A stretch of 64,000 nucleotides of DNA from Pseudomonas reinekei (GCF_001945365.1 NZ_MSTQ01000001.1:528224-592223); one strand, 5' to 3'; numbered from the stretch's first letter, positions 1 through 8,600 are shown. Notes: generated by a model not told the origin, from the sequence alone. A program made the numbers and translations.

Positions 1-174
1 ACAGTCACGGTGCCCATGGGCATCATGCCGGACATCGGCATGCCGGTCGGGCTGACCTTCGCCGGCCGCGCCTATGACGACTCGGCGCTGCTGCGCTTTG
101 CTTCGGCGTTTGAAGCCACCGGTTCGAAACGGCAAATTCCGCCTCGCACCCCGCCACTGTCGGCAGGTCAATAA
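1..174 (+). CDS. Amidase-signature family enzyme, C-terminal fragment
   Basis: This is the last 57 codons of a gene that begins before the window, read in frame 1 and ending at TAA 172-174. The segment GMPVGLTFAGRAYDDSALL followed by a short basic and proline-rich tail is typical of the C-terminus of amidase-signature (GatA-like) hydrolases, where a glycine-rich strand leads into the last helix. The catalytic Ser-Ser-Lys region lies upstream and cannot be seen, so the substrate is unknown. The family call rests on this C-terminal motif only. Confidence 0.6.
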   Translation, partial: TVTVPMGIMPDIGMPVGLTFAGRAYDDSALLRFASAFEATGSKRQIPPRTPPLSAGQ

Positions 175-276
175 ACGGTTTCGTTAGCCATCGACATCCG
201 TGGGCTGAGACTCCACGGATTGGCCCGTCCCTTGCTTTGGCACATTCGTACAATGACCAATCGGTGGGGGGTGTTC

Positions 277-561
277 ATGGCAGGACAAGCAACGATGGCA
301 GTGTTCATCACTGCCCTGGTCGCCGCAGCGATCATCCTGGCCACGGTATCCGCAGCCGCGGTGGCCGTCTGGATGACGGGTGCGACATTCGCGGCGATTG
401 GACTGGTCGAGAAAGTTGCACCGGATATTCAACTGCTGTCCGCGTTGTCACTGACGCCGCAGCCGGCAATGCTCATGGCGGCGATGCAGGCCACGGGCCT
501 GGTGACGATTACGGAACTGATGCAGAAGGTGAATCTGGTGATGATTACCGCCAGCCTTTGA
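277..561 (+). CDS. Small hydrophobic protein of unknown function
   Basis: An ORF of 94 codons from ATG 277, which has a GGGGG stretch about six bases upstream; an in-frame ATG at 253 is possible. The N-terminal third is a run of Ala, Val and Ile (residues about 5-45) that would form one or two membrane segments. A more polar segment follows and ends in a helix around LMQKVNLVMI. No known family is recognised. Base composition is coding-like and no competing ORF looks better here, but the gene is short and has no operon partner. Confidence 0.45.
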   Translation: MAGQATMAVFITALVAAAIILATVSAAAVAVWMTGATFAAIGLVEKVAPDIQLLSALSLTPQPAMLMAAMQATGLVTITELMQKVNLVMITASL

Positions 562-832
562 ATCATTTTTTCTGCTCGTCTCTTGCGTTAAAGCGCCCCT
601 TCCAATCGACTCAAGCCCCCCAAACAGGTCACCGGATTCAGGGCATTTCCCCAATCTCGGGGCCTTGAAACTTTCGCCGTCGCCAGCCCGACAACTCGAC
701 TGACTGACCACGAACGGTTGCGGATGGGCCGATCCCGGCCTATGGTCCAGACACAACTCTAACGACGTCCGGCGCCACGACTCGCCGACCTTTTTGTTCA
801 TCCTGTGCGCATTTGCGCTGCGAGGTGACCAC

Positions 833-2209
833 ATGCCTAATGACTCCCGCCCTGCCGTACTCGAACTGATCGGCAACACGCCGCTGGTGCGTGTCAGCCG
901 ATTCGATACCGGCCCGTGCACCCTGTTTCTCAAGCTCGAATCACAGAACCCCGGCGGTTCCATCAAGGACCGCATCGGTCTGGCGATGATCGACGCCGCC
1001 GAGCGCGACGGTCGTCTGCGCCCCGGTGGCACCATCGTCGAAGCGACCGCTGGCAATACCGGCCTGGGGCTGGCGCTGGTCGGCCGCGCCAAAGGTTACC
1101 GGGTGGTGCTGGTGGTGCCAGACAAGATGTCCACCGAGAAAGTCCTGCACCTCAAGGCCATGGGCGCCGAAGTGCACATCACCCGTTCCGACGTCGGCAA
1201 GGGTCATCCCGAGTACTACCAGGATGTTGCCGGACGGTTGGCGAAGGACATTCCCGAGGCTTTTTTCGCCGATCAATTCAACAACCCGGCCAACCCGCTG
1301 GCCCACGAATGCAGCACCGCCCCGGAAATCTGGGCGCAGACCCAGCACGATGTCGATGCCATCGTCGTGGGGGTCGGTTCGGCCGGCACGCTCACCGGGC
1401 TGACCCGGTTCTTCAAACGCGTGCAGCCTGAGCTGGAGATGGTGCTGGCCGACCCGGTGGGTTCAGTGATGGCCGAATACAGCCGCAGCGGCACCCTCGG
1501 CACTCCTGGTTCCTGGGCGGTGGAAGGGATTGGCGAGGACTTCATTCCCTCGATTGCCGACCTCTCCAGCGTGCGCCACGCCTACTCCATCAGCGATGAA
1601 GAGAGCTTCGATCACGCGCGCCAGTTATTGCGCGCCGAAGGCATCCTCGGTGGTTCTTCGACCGGCACCCTGCTGGCGGCAGCGTTGCGTTATTGCCGCG
1701 AGCAAACCGAGCCGAAACGCGTGGTCAGCTTCGTCTGCGACACCGGTACCCGCTATCTGTCGAAGGTCTACAACGACCAATGGATGAGTGATCAAGGCTT
1801 GCTGCAAAGCAAACGCTACGGCGACCTGCGCGACCTGATTGCACGGCGCTTCGAGGACGGCCGGGTGATCAGCGTCGGCCCCGACGATACCTTGCTGACC
1901 GCGTTCCAGCGCATGCGCCTGGCGGATGTCTCGCAACTGCCGGTGCTGATCGATGGTCAACGACTGGTCGGGGTAATTGACGAGTCCGACATTTTGCTGC
2001 GGGTGCATCAGGACGCTTCGCACTTTCGCATGACCGTCGCCGGTGCCATGACCGACAAATTGCAAACCCTGGCGCCTGCCGCCAGCCTCGCCCAATTGCA
2101 GGCAGAACTCGACCGCGGGCTGGTGGCGATCATCGCCGACGCCTCAGGCTTCCACGGCCTGATCACCCGGTTCGACTTGCTCAATCATCTTCGGAGATCC
2201 CTTGCATGA
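833..2209 (+). CDS. Cystathionine beta-synthase (PLP domain plus CBS pair)
   Basis: A 458-residue protein that would condense serine and homocysteine to cystathionine, the first step of reverse transsulfuration. The N-terminal two thirds are the fold-type II PLP domain: GGSIKDR holds the Schiff-base lysine (K45), EATAGNTGLGLA is the substrate and PLP loop, and GGSSTGT binds the cofactor phosphate. Residues about 340-455 are two CBS motifs (DVSQLPVLIDGQRLVGVI and the final LITRFDLLNHL). The start at 833 follows GAGGTG. The stop overlaps the start of the next gene by four bases (ATGA), so the two are translationally coupled. A cysteine-synthase-like activity is the alternative, but the partner gene favours cystathionine synthesis. 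Confidence 0.9.
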   Translation: MPNDSRPAVLELIGNTPLVRVSRFDTGPCTLFLKLESQNPGGSIKDRIGLAMIDAAERDGRLRPGGTIVEATAGNTGLGLALVGRAKGYRVVLVVPDKMSTEKVLHLKAMGAEVHITRSDVGKGHPEYYQDVAGRLAKDIPEAFFADQFNNPANPLAHECSTAPEIWAQTQHDVDAIVVGVGSAGTLTGLTRFFKRVQPELEMVLADPVGSVMAEYSRSGTLGTPGSWAVEGIGEDFIPSIADLSSVRHAYSISDEESFDHARQLLRAEGILGGSSTGTLLAAALRYCREQTEPKRVVSFVCDTGTRYLSKVYNDQWMSDQGLLQSKRYGDLRDLIARRFEDGRVISVGPDDTLLTAFQRMRLADVSQLPVLIDGQRLVGVIDESDILLRVHQDASHFRMTVAGAMTDKLQTLAPAASLAQLQAELDRGLVAIIADASGFHGLITRFDLLNHLRRSLA

Positions 2210-3384
2210 GTCAGCACGATAAAACCGGCGCCGCCCACGGCTTTGCCACCCGGGTGATTCACGCCGGTCAAGAACCGGACCCGTCCACCGGGGCGTTGAT
2301 GCCGCCGATCTATGCCAATTCCACCTATTTGCAGCAGAGCCCAGGCGTACACAAAGGCCTCGATTACGGGCGCTCGCACAACCCGACTCGCTGGGCACTG
2401 GAGCGTTGCGTGGCGGATCTCGAAGGTGGCTCCAGGGCGTTTGCCTTCGCCTCCGGCCTGGCGACCATTTCCACGGTGCTGGAACTGCTCGATGCGGGCT
2501 CGCACGTTGTTTCGGGCAATGACTTGTATGGCGGGACTTTCCGCCTGTTCGACAAGGTGCGCCAACGCAGCGCCGGGCATCGATTCAGCTTTGTCGACCT
2601 GACCGACGTGTCCGCCTTCGAAGCAGCGTTGCAGGACGACACCCGCATGGTCATGGTCGAGACGCCGAGCAATCCACTGCTACGCCTCTCGGATCTCGCC
2701 GCTATCGCCCGAATCTGCCGCGCCCGCGGCATTATCTGTGTGGCCGACAACACGTTTGCCAGCCCGTGGATTCAACGCCCGCTGGAGTTGGGTTTCGACA
2801 TTGTGCTGCACTCGACCACCAAATACCTGAACGGTCACTCGGATGTGATCGGCGGCATCGCCGTGGTCGGACAGGACGCTGAACTGGCTGAACGCCTGGG
2901 CTTCCTGCAAAACGCCGTGGGCGCCATCGCCGGGCCGTTCGACGCCTTCCTCACCTTGCGCGGGGTCAAGACCCTGGCGCTGCGCATGGAGCGCCACTGC
3001 AGCAATGCGCTGGAGTTGGCGCAATGGCTGGAGCGCCAACCGCAAGTGGCGCGCGTCTATTACCCGGGCCTGGCTTCACACCCACAGCACGCACTGGCGC
3101 GTCAGCAAATGCGCGGTTTCGGCGGAATGATTTCGGTCGACCTCAACACAGACCTGGCCGGGTCGAGACGCTTCCTCGAAAACGTACAGATCTTCGCCCT
3201 CGCCGAAAGCCTGGGCGGCGTCGAAAGCCTGATCGAACACCCGGCGATCATGACCCACGCCACCATCCCCGTGGAAACCCGCGCGCAACTGGGCATCGGC
3301 GATGCGCTGGTGCGGTTGTCGGTGGGGGTTGAGGACATCGAAGACCTGCGCGCGGACCTCGCACAGGCACTGGCACGAATTTAG
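2206..3384 (+). CDS. Cystathionine gamma-lyase / trans-sulfuration PLP enzyme
   Basis: A 392-residue Cys/Met-metabolism PLP enzyme. Visible motifs are YGRSHNPTRWALE near residue 54, AFASGLATIS near 80, VETPSNPLLR (151-160), ADNTFASPW (180-188) and LHSTTKYLNGHSD with the PLP lysine at K206. It would cleave cystathionine to cysteine, 2-oxobutyrate and ammonia, completing the pathway started by the gene it overlaps. Length and motif order match full-length family members. Sequence alone does not separate gamma-lyase from beta-lyase or gamma-synthase; the CBS partner makes gamma-lyase the best call. Confidence 0.88.
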   Translation: MSQHDKTGAAHGFATRVIHAGQEPDPSTGALMPPIYANSTYLQQSPGVHKGLDYGRSHNPTRWALERCVADLEGGSRAFAFASGLATISTVLELLDAGSHVVSGNDLYGGTFRLFDKVRQRSAGHRFSFVDLTDVSAFEAALQDDTRMVMVETPSNPLLRLSDLAAIARICRARGIICVADNTFASPWIQRPLELGFDIVLHSTTKYLNGHSDVIGGIAVVGQDAELAERLGFLQNAVGAIAGPFDAFLTLRGVKTLALRMERHCSNALELAQWLERQPQVARVYYPGLASHPQHALARQQMRGFGGMISVDLNTDLAGSRRFLENVQIFALAESLGGVESLIEHPAIMTHATIPVETRAQLGIGDALVRLSVGVEDIEDLRADLAQALARI

Positions 3385-3415
3385 CGCGAACCGAGCGAGA
3401 TGCCGGCATCTGCAA

Positions 3416-3575
3416 CATCGATGGCGCCTGACACGCCGCCATCGCGAGCAGGCTCGCTCCCACTTTGTGATCTTCAGGGAACACAAATTTCGCGTTCCCC
3501 CCCAAACCACTGTGGGAGCGAGCCTGCTCGCGATGAGGCTGGTACATTCACCATCGATGGCGCCTGATGCGCCGC
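3416..3575. repeat. REPIN: two inverted REP sequences inside a direct repeat
   Basis: REP copies in opposite orientation lie at 3441-3463 and 3512-3534, sharing the core GCGAGCAGGCTCGCTCCCAC. They are flanked by a direct repeat, CATCGATGGCGCCTGA..CGCCGC, at 3416-3439 and 3552-3575. Paired REPs of this kind are the mobile REPIN form typical of fluorescent pseudomonads. This one fills the gap between the transsulfuration pair and the thioesterase gene. Confidence 0.9.
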
Positions 3576-3612
3576 AATAAACTTCGATGGAATTTTTTAG
3601 GATACTCAAGAC

Positions 3613-4107
3613 ATGCCCAACCCAGATACCTCCCTGCAAGACACCGCGGCACCCGACGGCGTTTGTTATGGCTGCGGTGGCAGCAACCCTCACGGGTTGC
3701 ACATCAAGAGTTACTGGCATGAAGACGGCGAGCATGTCGTCGCCGAATATGTGCCCGAGGCCAAATACTGCGGCTGGCCGGATCTGGTCTACGGCGGGCT
3801 TATCGCGATGCTGGTGGACTGCCATTCCAACTGGACAGCGATGGCCTATCACTACCGCCAGGAAAACCGCGAAGTCGCGAGCCTGCCGCGCATCAACTGC
3901 GTCACCGGCAACCTGGGCATCAAATTCATCAAGCCGACGCCCATGGGGATTGCGCTGACGCTGCGGGCAAAAGTCGAAGGCGACGTCGGACGCAAAACCC
4001 GCGTCATCTGCGAAGTGTTCGCCGGGGATGTGCTGACGGCGGTCGGCGACTCGGTTTTCGTCCGGGTCGACACCGGCCAATTGGCTGACGCCGCGCACGG
4101 TCGCTGA
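3613..4107 (+). CDS. PaaI-family (hotdog) thioesterase
   Basis: A 164-residue single-domain hotdog protein. CYGCGGSNPHGLHIKSYW at the N-terminus and YGGLIAMLVDCHSNWTA in the middle match the YiiD/PaaI thioesterase group, with the strand-helix-strand LGIKFIKPTPMG and a C-terminal strand pair. It would hydrolyse an acyl-CoA thioester; the substrate cannot be read from sequence. An AGGA stretch lies about 14 bases before the ATG. It is a single gene downstream of a REPIN and convergent with the DUF2252 gene. Confidence 0.8.
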   Translation: MPNPDTSLQDTAAPDGVCYGCGGSNPHGLHIKSYWHEDGEHVVAEYVPEAKYCGWPDLVYGGLIAMLVDCHSNWTAMAYHYRQENREVASLPRINCVTGNLGIKFIKPTPMGIALTLRAKVEGDVGRKTRVICEVFAGDVLTAVGDSVFVRVDTGQLADAAHGR

Positions 4108-4125
4108 ATCCAGCGCCGGTCTTTA

Positions 4126-5541
4126 TCACTCTTCTTCTATGAGCGCTGTGATGCGCCCGGATCGCTCTGCGGCAAGCAGCGCGGCATAGTCCTTGGCGTT
4201 CTGGTTGGCATAGGCCATGGCAAATTGGCCAATGGCCTGATCGAAGGAGTCCGATTTTCCCAGATAGCCGCTGATGAGCGCCGCGTCCCCGGATTTGGCA
4301 TGGGCACGGGCCAGGGTCTGCCCGCACCATTCGGCGTACCGCTTCAAGCGCGCCGCCGTTATGCCTTCGATGGGCGCCGACATTTTCATGTCGCGCAATT
4401 GCCGGACAAAAAAGTCCCGACCATTCTGGCCCCGTGTCCAGCCCAGGAAAATGTCACTTGAGGACTGCATCAACCGCTGCCCGGTGACCACCCGCTCGCC
4501 TTGATTGTCGTAATCGCTCTTGCCCGCATACGGTGCCAGCACCGAGGGGCAGGCTTCCTTGAATTGCAGGAGCAGCGGATGGTTTTCGGCCGAGAAAAAC
4601 AGTCCGACAAAACAATACGTACCGACGCTGCCGATCCCCACCGCTTTGACCGCAATGTCTTCAAGACGATAACGATCAAACAGCACACGACGTTCGTGGG
4701 GCAACGACAGTCGATAATCCTGCAGAGCCTCCCGCGCCCGTTCCAGGAAGTTTTTTTCATCGATATGAAACAGAATCGGCGGCTGATCGATCAACCGTCG
4801 GCGCCCTGCCACTTCGCTGCTGATCTTGGGATACAGATAATCGCCAACTCGCACCTTGGCCTTGGCCACCACCTGCTCGCGAAACTTCTTGATCTCGGCC
4901 GTGGGCGCCATGTCGATGATCGCCTGGGCATCGAGACGGTCATACCAGACTTCCAGCGGGCTCAGTTTCGACAGCTTGCGCAGGCGCTCACGGTAAGCAC
5001 GCACGCACTCCATTGCAGCCGATATCGAAGCCTTTTTGCCGAGCCGGTTATCCCCTGCCGCCACGACAAAACTGATCGCCAGGCGCTTCACATCCCACTC
5101 CCAGGGGCCTGGGAGCGTTTCGTCAAAATCATTGATGTCAAAAATCAGGTTGCGCTCGGGCGTCGCGAACAGGCCGAAGTTCAACAGGTGGCAATCGCCA
5201 CAAGCCTGCACGTTGATGCCTGTGATCGGCGTGGTCGCCAGGTCATGGGCCATCAACCCTGCAGAGCCGCGCAGAAACGTGAACGGGCTGCGCATCATGC
5301 GCCCGTAGCGTACCGGCACCAGATTGGCCAGCCGATAGCGGTTGGATTTTTCCAGCAACTCAATCGGGTCGCGGTGTTTGCGCGGGGGTTTCCATTCGGC
5401 GTGCAGCGCGTGCGGCAGGCTCTGACTCAATCGTTCGCCGGCACTCAAACGCTCCTTGCGCGAGCGGAAGACCGGCTCATCCATCGAGACGACAGAATTG
5501 CCGGCTGGCGTCTTGGCAGACTTGCTTTTGCGGGGAGGCAT
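4126..5541 (-). CDS. DUF2252 domain-containing protein
   Basis: A 471-residue protein starting at MPPRKSKSAK, chosen because AAAGGAG lies just upstream; an in-frame start at 5598 would add 19 residues. Motifs of the DUF2252 family are visible: FLRGSAGLMAHDLA, GDCHLLNFGLFATPERNLIF, FDINDFDETLPGPWEWDVKRL (shown here in parts) and VVTGQRLMQSSSDIFLGW. The family resembles aminoglycoside-phosphotransferase-like kinases (HxxN and DxxD features), but the activity is not established. The lysine-rich N-terminus is probably disordered. Single gene, no operon. Confidence 0.85.
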   Translation of the reverse strand: MPPRKSKSAKTPAGNSVVSMDEPVFRSRKERLSAGERLSQSLPHALHAEWKPPRKHRDPIELLEKSNRYRLANLVPVRYGRMMRSPFTFLRGSAGLMAHDLATTPITGINVQACGDCHLLNFGLFATPERNLIFDINDFDETLPGPWEWDVKRLAISFVVAAGDNRLGKKASISAAMECVRAYRERLRKLSKLSPLEVWYDRLDAQAIIDMAPTAEIKKFREQVVAKAKVRVGDYLYPKISSEVAGRRRLIDQPPILFHIDEKNFLERAREALQDYRLSLPHERRVLFDRYRLEDIAVKAVGIGSVGTYCFVGLFFSAENHPLLLQFKEACPSVLAPYAGKSDYDNQGERVVTGQRLMQSSSDIFLGWTRGQNGRDFFVRQLRDMKMSAPIEGITAARLKRYAEWCGQTLARAHAKSGDAALISGYLGKSDSFDQAIGQFAMAYANQNAKDYAALLAAERSGRITALIEEE

Positions 5542-5759
5542 GTCCACTCCTTTGCTCATCGAAATGGATCGAGCCGTCGATGAAGTAAAGCGTAGCATCC
5601 GTGTTTGCGGGGCGAGGCGCCGACTGAAAAAATATCTGCAGCGCCTGTCGACTCATCACGCGGATGTTCTCGCTACGTGCTCATCTGCCAGCCGGCGAGT
5701 GATTAATGAGCTATACCCGCTAATCTCCCATAGCCGTTACACAACTCAGGAGTTTAGCT

Positions 5760-6212
5760 ATGAAACTCAGACATTCGCTGGCGGCTGTGATAGTCACCAC
5801 CAGCCTCTTCGGCTGCACCTCATCCTCAAACCATGGCGTCTTCGTCAACCTTGATGCCACACGGCAGAATGCCGGTCAGATCGGCAGCGTCACGTTGTCC
5901 GACTGGGGCAAGCAGACCGGCTTGAGTTTCTATATCAGTGGGGCGCCAACCGGCGCCGTTCTGCCCTTGCGTCTCTACAGCTTCATCAACAAAGGCAGCT
6001 GTCAGCAACCCGGCCCCGTCGCTTACGCCATGAACGATAAGGTGAACACCGAGCGGCAACCCGTACGCGGCTGGACCTTCTCACGAAGTGCACCGGTGGC
6101 ATTGCCTGAACTGCTGTCCAGCGAGCACCACATTGTGGTGCGAACGGCAGCGACCGATGGCAGCGTCGATATTTTTTGCGGGGATATCAAGCCGTCGGCC
6201 ACAGCGAAATAA
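5760..6212 (+). CDS. Putative lipoprotein
   Basis: A 150-residue protein with a lipoprotein signal peptide: basic start MKLRHS, hydrophobic core, and the lipobox LFGC with Cys 19 as the lipidated residue. The remainder is a soluble beta-rich domain of about 130 residues with two further cysteines (SCQQP and FCGD) that could form a disulfide. The start follows CAGGAG (5747-5752). No named family is recognised. It is expected in the outer membrane or periplasm, since there is no Asp after the Cys. Confidence 0.75.
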   Translation: MKLRHSLAAVIVTTSLFGCTSSSNHGVFVNLDATRQNAGQIGSVTLSDWGKQTGLSFYISGAPTGAVLPLRLYSFINKGSCQQPGPVAYAMNDKVNTERQPVRGWTFSRSAPVALPELLSSEHHIVVRTAATDGSVDIFCGDIKPSATAK

Positions 6213-6239
6213 GACCGATGATGGCGTGAGCTCGCCATC

Positions 6240-6323
6240 TCAAACCGGCGAGATCGTCGCGAGCACGCCAATCAGAATCGTCACCAGCAAAAAACCACCG
6301 AGGAAAATCGCCATTTTGCCCAT
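6240..6323 (-). CDS. 27-residue membrane peptide
   Basis: A very short ORF with an unusually good ribosome site: AGGAGG lies 6 bases before the ATG on the minus strand. The product begins MGKMAIFLGGFLLVTI and ends ATISPV; nearly all of it is one transmembrane helix with a basic N-terminal end. Small single-helix proteins of this kind often tune membrane complexes, but the role here is unknown. The case for it rests on the Shine-Dalgarno site, the clean helix and the stop just after it. Confidence 0.6.
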   Translation of the reverse strand: MGKMAIFLGGFLLVTILIGVLATISPV

Positions 6324-6502
6324 AGGGCCTCCTGCATATTGAGGTTGCGGTGCACCGCGGCCAAACCGCGGAACTGGTCACTATTGTGGGGGGCAAACTG
6401 AGTGCATTACAGGGGCAGAAAACCTAAAAAAATACGGATCAGATGCGTATCACTGTAGGAGCGGGGCTGCTCGTGAGGAAGGGTCCTACATCCGACGGCC
6501 AA

Positions 6503-6530
6503 AACAGAATCAGACGTATCTGATTCTGTT
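6503..6530. promoter_or_regulatory. Perfect 12-bp inverted repeat before the hcp module
   Basis: AACAGAATCAGA at 6503-6514 and its exact complement at 6519-6530 are separated by CGTA. It lies about 100 bases upstream of the hcp start. There is no following T-run, so an operator is more likely than a terminator; a factor-binding site controlling the module is the simplest reading. Confidence 0.45.
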
Positions 6531-6627
6531 ATTTCGAAACGTCTTAATGCGCCATTGCTGGCGTCGACTGCCGTACATTCGTACCTGCAAACATGGATCA
6601 ATAATCTCATTGCCAAGGAGCGATCGT

Positions 6628-7116
6628 ATGGCATTTGACGCTTACATCAAAATCGAAGGTATTCCGGGCGAAGCCCTGGACGAGCAGTATCGTAACTGGA
6701 TCGAAGTCAACAGCTAAAACTTTGGCACTCAACAAAGTACTTGCGCCACCGCCAGTTCTGCGGGTGGTGCAACTGCCGGGCGCACGACGTTGAGCACATT
6801 CACTTTTACCAAAGTACTCGACAAGTCCAGCTGCAAGTTGATGGAAGCCAGTTGCGCTGGTGAACACTTGAAAGAGGTCACTCTGGTTCTTAGCCGTGCA
6901 GGCGGCGACAAGCTCAAGTATTTCGAGATCGTCCTCGAAGAAGTGATCATCGCCGACTACATGCAAAACGCTGCTTCCGGCATTCCCGTTGAAATCGTGC
7001 AACTGGATTATGGTCGCATCAAGACGGTCTATACCCAGCAAAAACGCAGCGACGGTGCCGGTGGCGGCAACATCGCGGGCGGCTGGGATCGCATCAACAA
7101 CAAGCGCTATTCGTGA
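6628..7116 (+). pseudogene. hcp: Hcp-family type VI secretion protein with in-frame stop
   Basis: Reading from ATG 6628 (AAGGAG upstream) gives MAFDAYIKIEGIPGEAL and then WIEVNS followed by TAA at 6715-6717. The same frame continues without a break as NFGTQQSTCATASSAGG through to YTQQKRSDGAGG and a stop at 7114-7116. This is the normal layout of a 162-residue Hcp tube protein; family members carry Tyr or a similar residue where TAA stands, so one base (TAC/TAT to TAA) explains the break. Hcp hexamers stack as the inner tube of the type VI injector and can carry effectors. With the stop, only a 29-residue peptide would be made, unless a TTG start at 6790 is used. A sequencing error is possible. 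Confidence 0.8.
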
Positions 7117-7123
7117 GGCTGAC

Positions 7124-8101
7124 ATGGCACAGCCTCTGGCGTTCATCAATGCGCAATCCCAAACCTACGCGTCGCTCAAGGCTCAACTGGGCCTGAACGG
7201 TATCGCCAACAGCAAGTTCGATGCACTCAATAGCCATATCAGCAATTCGGTGGTGCTGGCGGGCGAGCTGGTGATCATCGGTGATGTGTCTACGCCACTG
7301 AGCACCAGCGAAGAGGCCTACTTGATGGCCAGGGCGCGGGACATCCATATCGGCCTGCTGACGAATCAGGTCGATGCGGACGACTTCTTTCTCGATAACT
7401 TCGAACTACTCCAGGGCATGCTTGCTCACGGCGCTATCGGCGCAGGCGCCGTCAGTGACGGCTGGAGCAAGCACTTGGCCGCAATCAAGACCACTCTGGA
7501 GGAAATCGAACAAGCCCATAAGGACTATGTGCGTAGCGGGTCAATAGCGGCCCGGGACAGGTTTTACAGTGAGCGCGCCCTGTTGTTCAGCAAGCTGGAA
7601 AATCAAATTGGCAGTGTAGCGTCCTATGGTTCCGGGCTTCGTTATCAAGGGTCGATAAAACGGATGCTGGGTATTTCGACCAAGCGTTACATGAGTACGG
7701 GTGAGATTGCCGGGTATGCGCAGAAGGTCAGTGGCGTGGCAAAGGCGGCGAAGCTGATCAAGCGAGGGGTTTATATCGGCGTCGCTCTTGACGTTGCTTC
7801 CGCTGGGCTGGATATCCGGCAAGCATGTGCGTTGGGGCGGGAGGATGAGTGTACAAGGGCAAAGTATGTTAACGGCGGATCGCTCGCGGGCGGCTTAGGC
7901 GGGAGTGCAGTGGGAGGATCATTCGGTAGCATGGTTGGATCGGCTGGTTGCTACTTCGCATTGGGGATTGTCACAGGGGGCCCTGGGGCTTTGACCTGCG
8001 TGGTTATTGGAGGTGCAGTGGGAGGATGGGTCGCTGGTAAACAAGGTCAAATAGGCGGCGAAATGATCGGGGAATTTCTTTATAACATGGTCAAAAAATG
8101 A
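7124..8101 (+). CDS. Candidate Hcp-linked type VI effector with glycine-zipper membrane domain
   Basis: A 325-residue protein, 7 bases after hcp (start at MAQPLAFINA, GAGG upstream). Residues 1-200 are mostly helical and soluble, with no recognised enzyme motif. Residues about 230-315 change character: KLIKRGVYIGVALDVASAG, then a long Gly/Ala/Ser-rich stretch with repeated GxxxG spacing (GGLGGSAVGGSFGSMVGSAG and AVGGWVAGKQGQIGG) and two hydrophobic spans. Glycine-zipper helices of this type are known in pore-forming type VI toxins such as Tse4, so a membrane-permeabilising toxin is inferred. The position between hcp and a small membrane protein fits an effector-immunity pair. GC content falls toward the 3' end, suggesting acquisition. 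Confidence 0.55.
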   Translation: MAQPLAFINAQSQTYASLKAQLGLNGIANSKFDALNSHISNSVVLAGELVIIGDVSTPLSTSEEAYLMARARDIHIGLLTNQVDADDFFLDNFELLQGMLAHGAIGAGAVSDGWSKHLAAIKTTLEEIEQAHKDYVRSGSIAARDRFYSERALLFSKLENQIGSVASYGSGLRYQGSIKRMLGISTKRYMSTGEIAGYAQKVSGVAKAAKLIKRGVYIGVALDVASAGLDIRQACALGREDECTRAKYVNGGSLAGGLGGSAVGGSFGSMVGSAGCYFALGIVTGGPGALTCVVIGGAVGGWVAGKQGQIGGEMIGEFLYNMVKK

Positions 8102-8460
8102 ATAAGATAGAGCCCGGACTTATTGCATTAGTTATATTCACCCCAATGTTTATCTCACTATTCAGCGTGTTTTACCTGGCTTACTTTTACACGGAGAAAA
8201 TAGAGTCATTATTGTCCCGCAGCGAATTCGTAAAACACCATAAGCGAACCTTTATTGGCCTAGGCCTCATGGGAAAAGTGATCCGCAGTGGCTTTATAGC
8301 AAGCGTACTGTTAGTACCCCGACTGATGGCAAGGAGGGGCGGCGTCGACACAGATCAAGTAAAAAATTTTCCGCGCACGCTGAAGAGGCTCCTTTTGGGT
8401 TCGTGGATTGCTCTTACCTGCTCGTTTTTCGCTTTGATATTTTTTTTACCTGCCAAGTGA
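8098..8460 (+). CDS. Candidate membrane immunity protein
   Basis: A 120-residue protein whose ATG overlaps the effector stop by four bases (ATGA). It has about three membrane spans: residues 8-30 (ALVIFTPMFISLFSVFYLAY region), a middle span around FIASVLLVP, and a C-terminal span around ALTCSFFALIFF. Multi-span immunity proteins usually protect against toxins acting in the inner membrane, which agrees with the glycine-zipper domain next door. The reading frame ends straight after an eight-T run (8440-8447). The sequence beyond looks coding in another frame, so the protein may be truncated. AT-rich relative to core genes. Confidence 0.55.
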   Translation: MNKIEPGLIALVIFTPMFISLFSVFYLAYFYTEKIESLLSRSEFVKHHKRTFIGLGLMGKVIRSGFIASVLLVPRLMARRGGVDTDQVKNFPRTLKRLLLGSWIALTCSFFALIFFLPAK

Positions 8461-8551
8461 ATACTGGAAGGGATTGTTTTGTGTCGTAGTAGGTGGCGCA
8501 CTTGATATTACCCTGATGATATTGGGCGCTTACCTCAGATACATTGAGTGA
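8459..8551 (+). pseudogene. Out-of-frame extension of the immunity gene
   Basis: In the frame one base ahead of the immunity ORF, translation runs across the T tract as IFFYLPSEYWKGLFCVV and then GGALDITLMILGAYLRYIE before TGA 8549-8551. This would add a fourth membrane span and a charged tail. One T fewer in the run joins the two frames, so a frameshift, slippage or a sequencing miscount is likely. Confidence 0.45.
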
Positions 8552-8600
8552 ATTAAATCCTCTTTTCTGGTGTGATCGTCACACGATGGAGAGTCCATAA

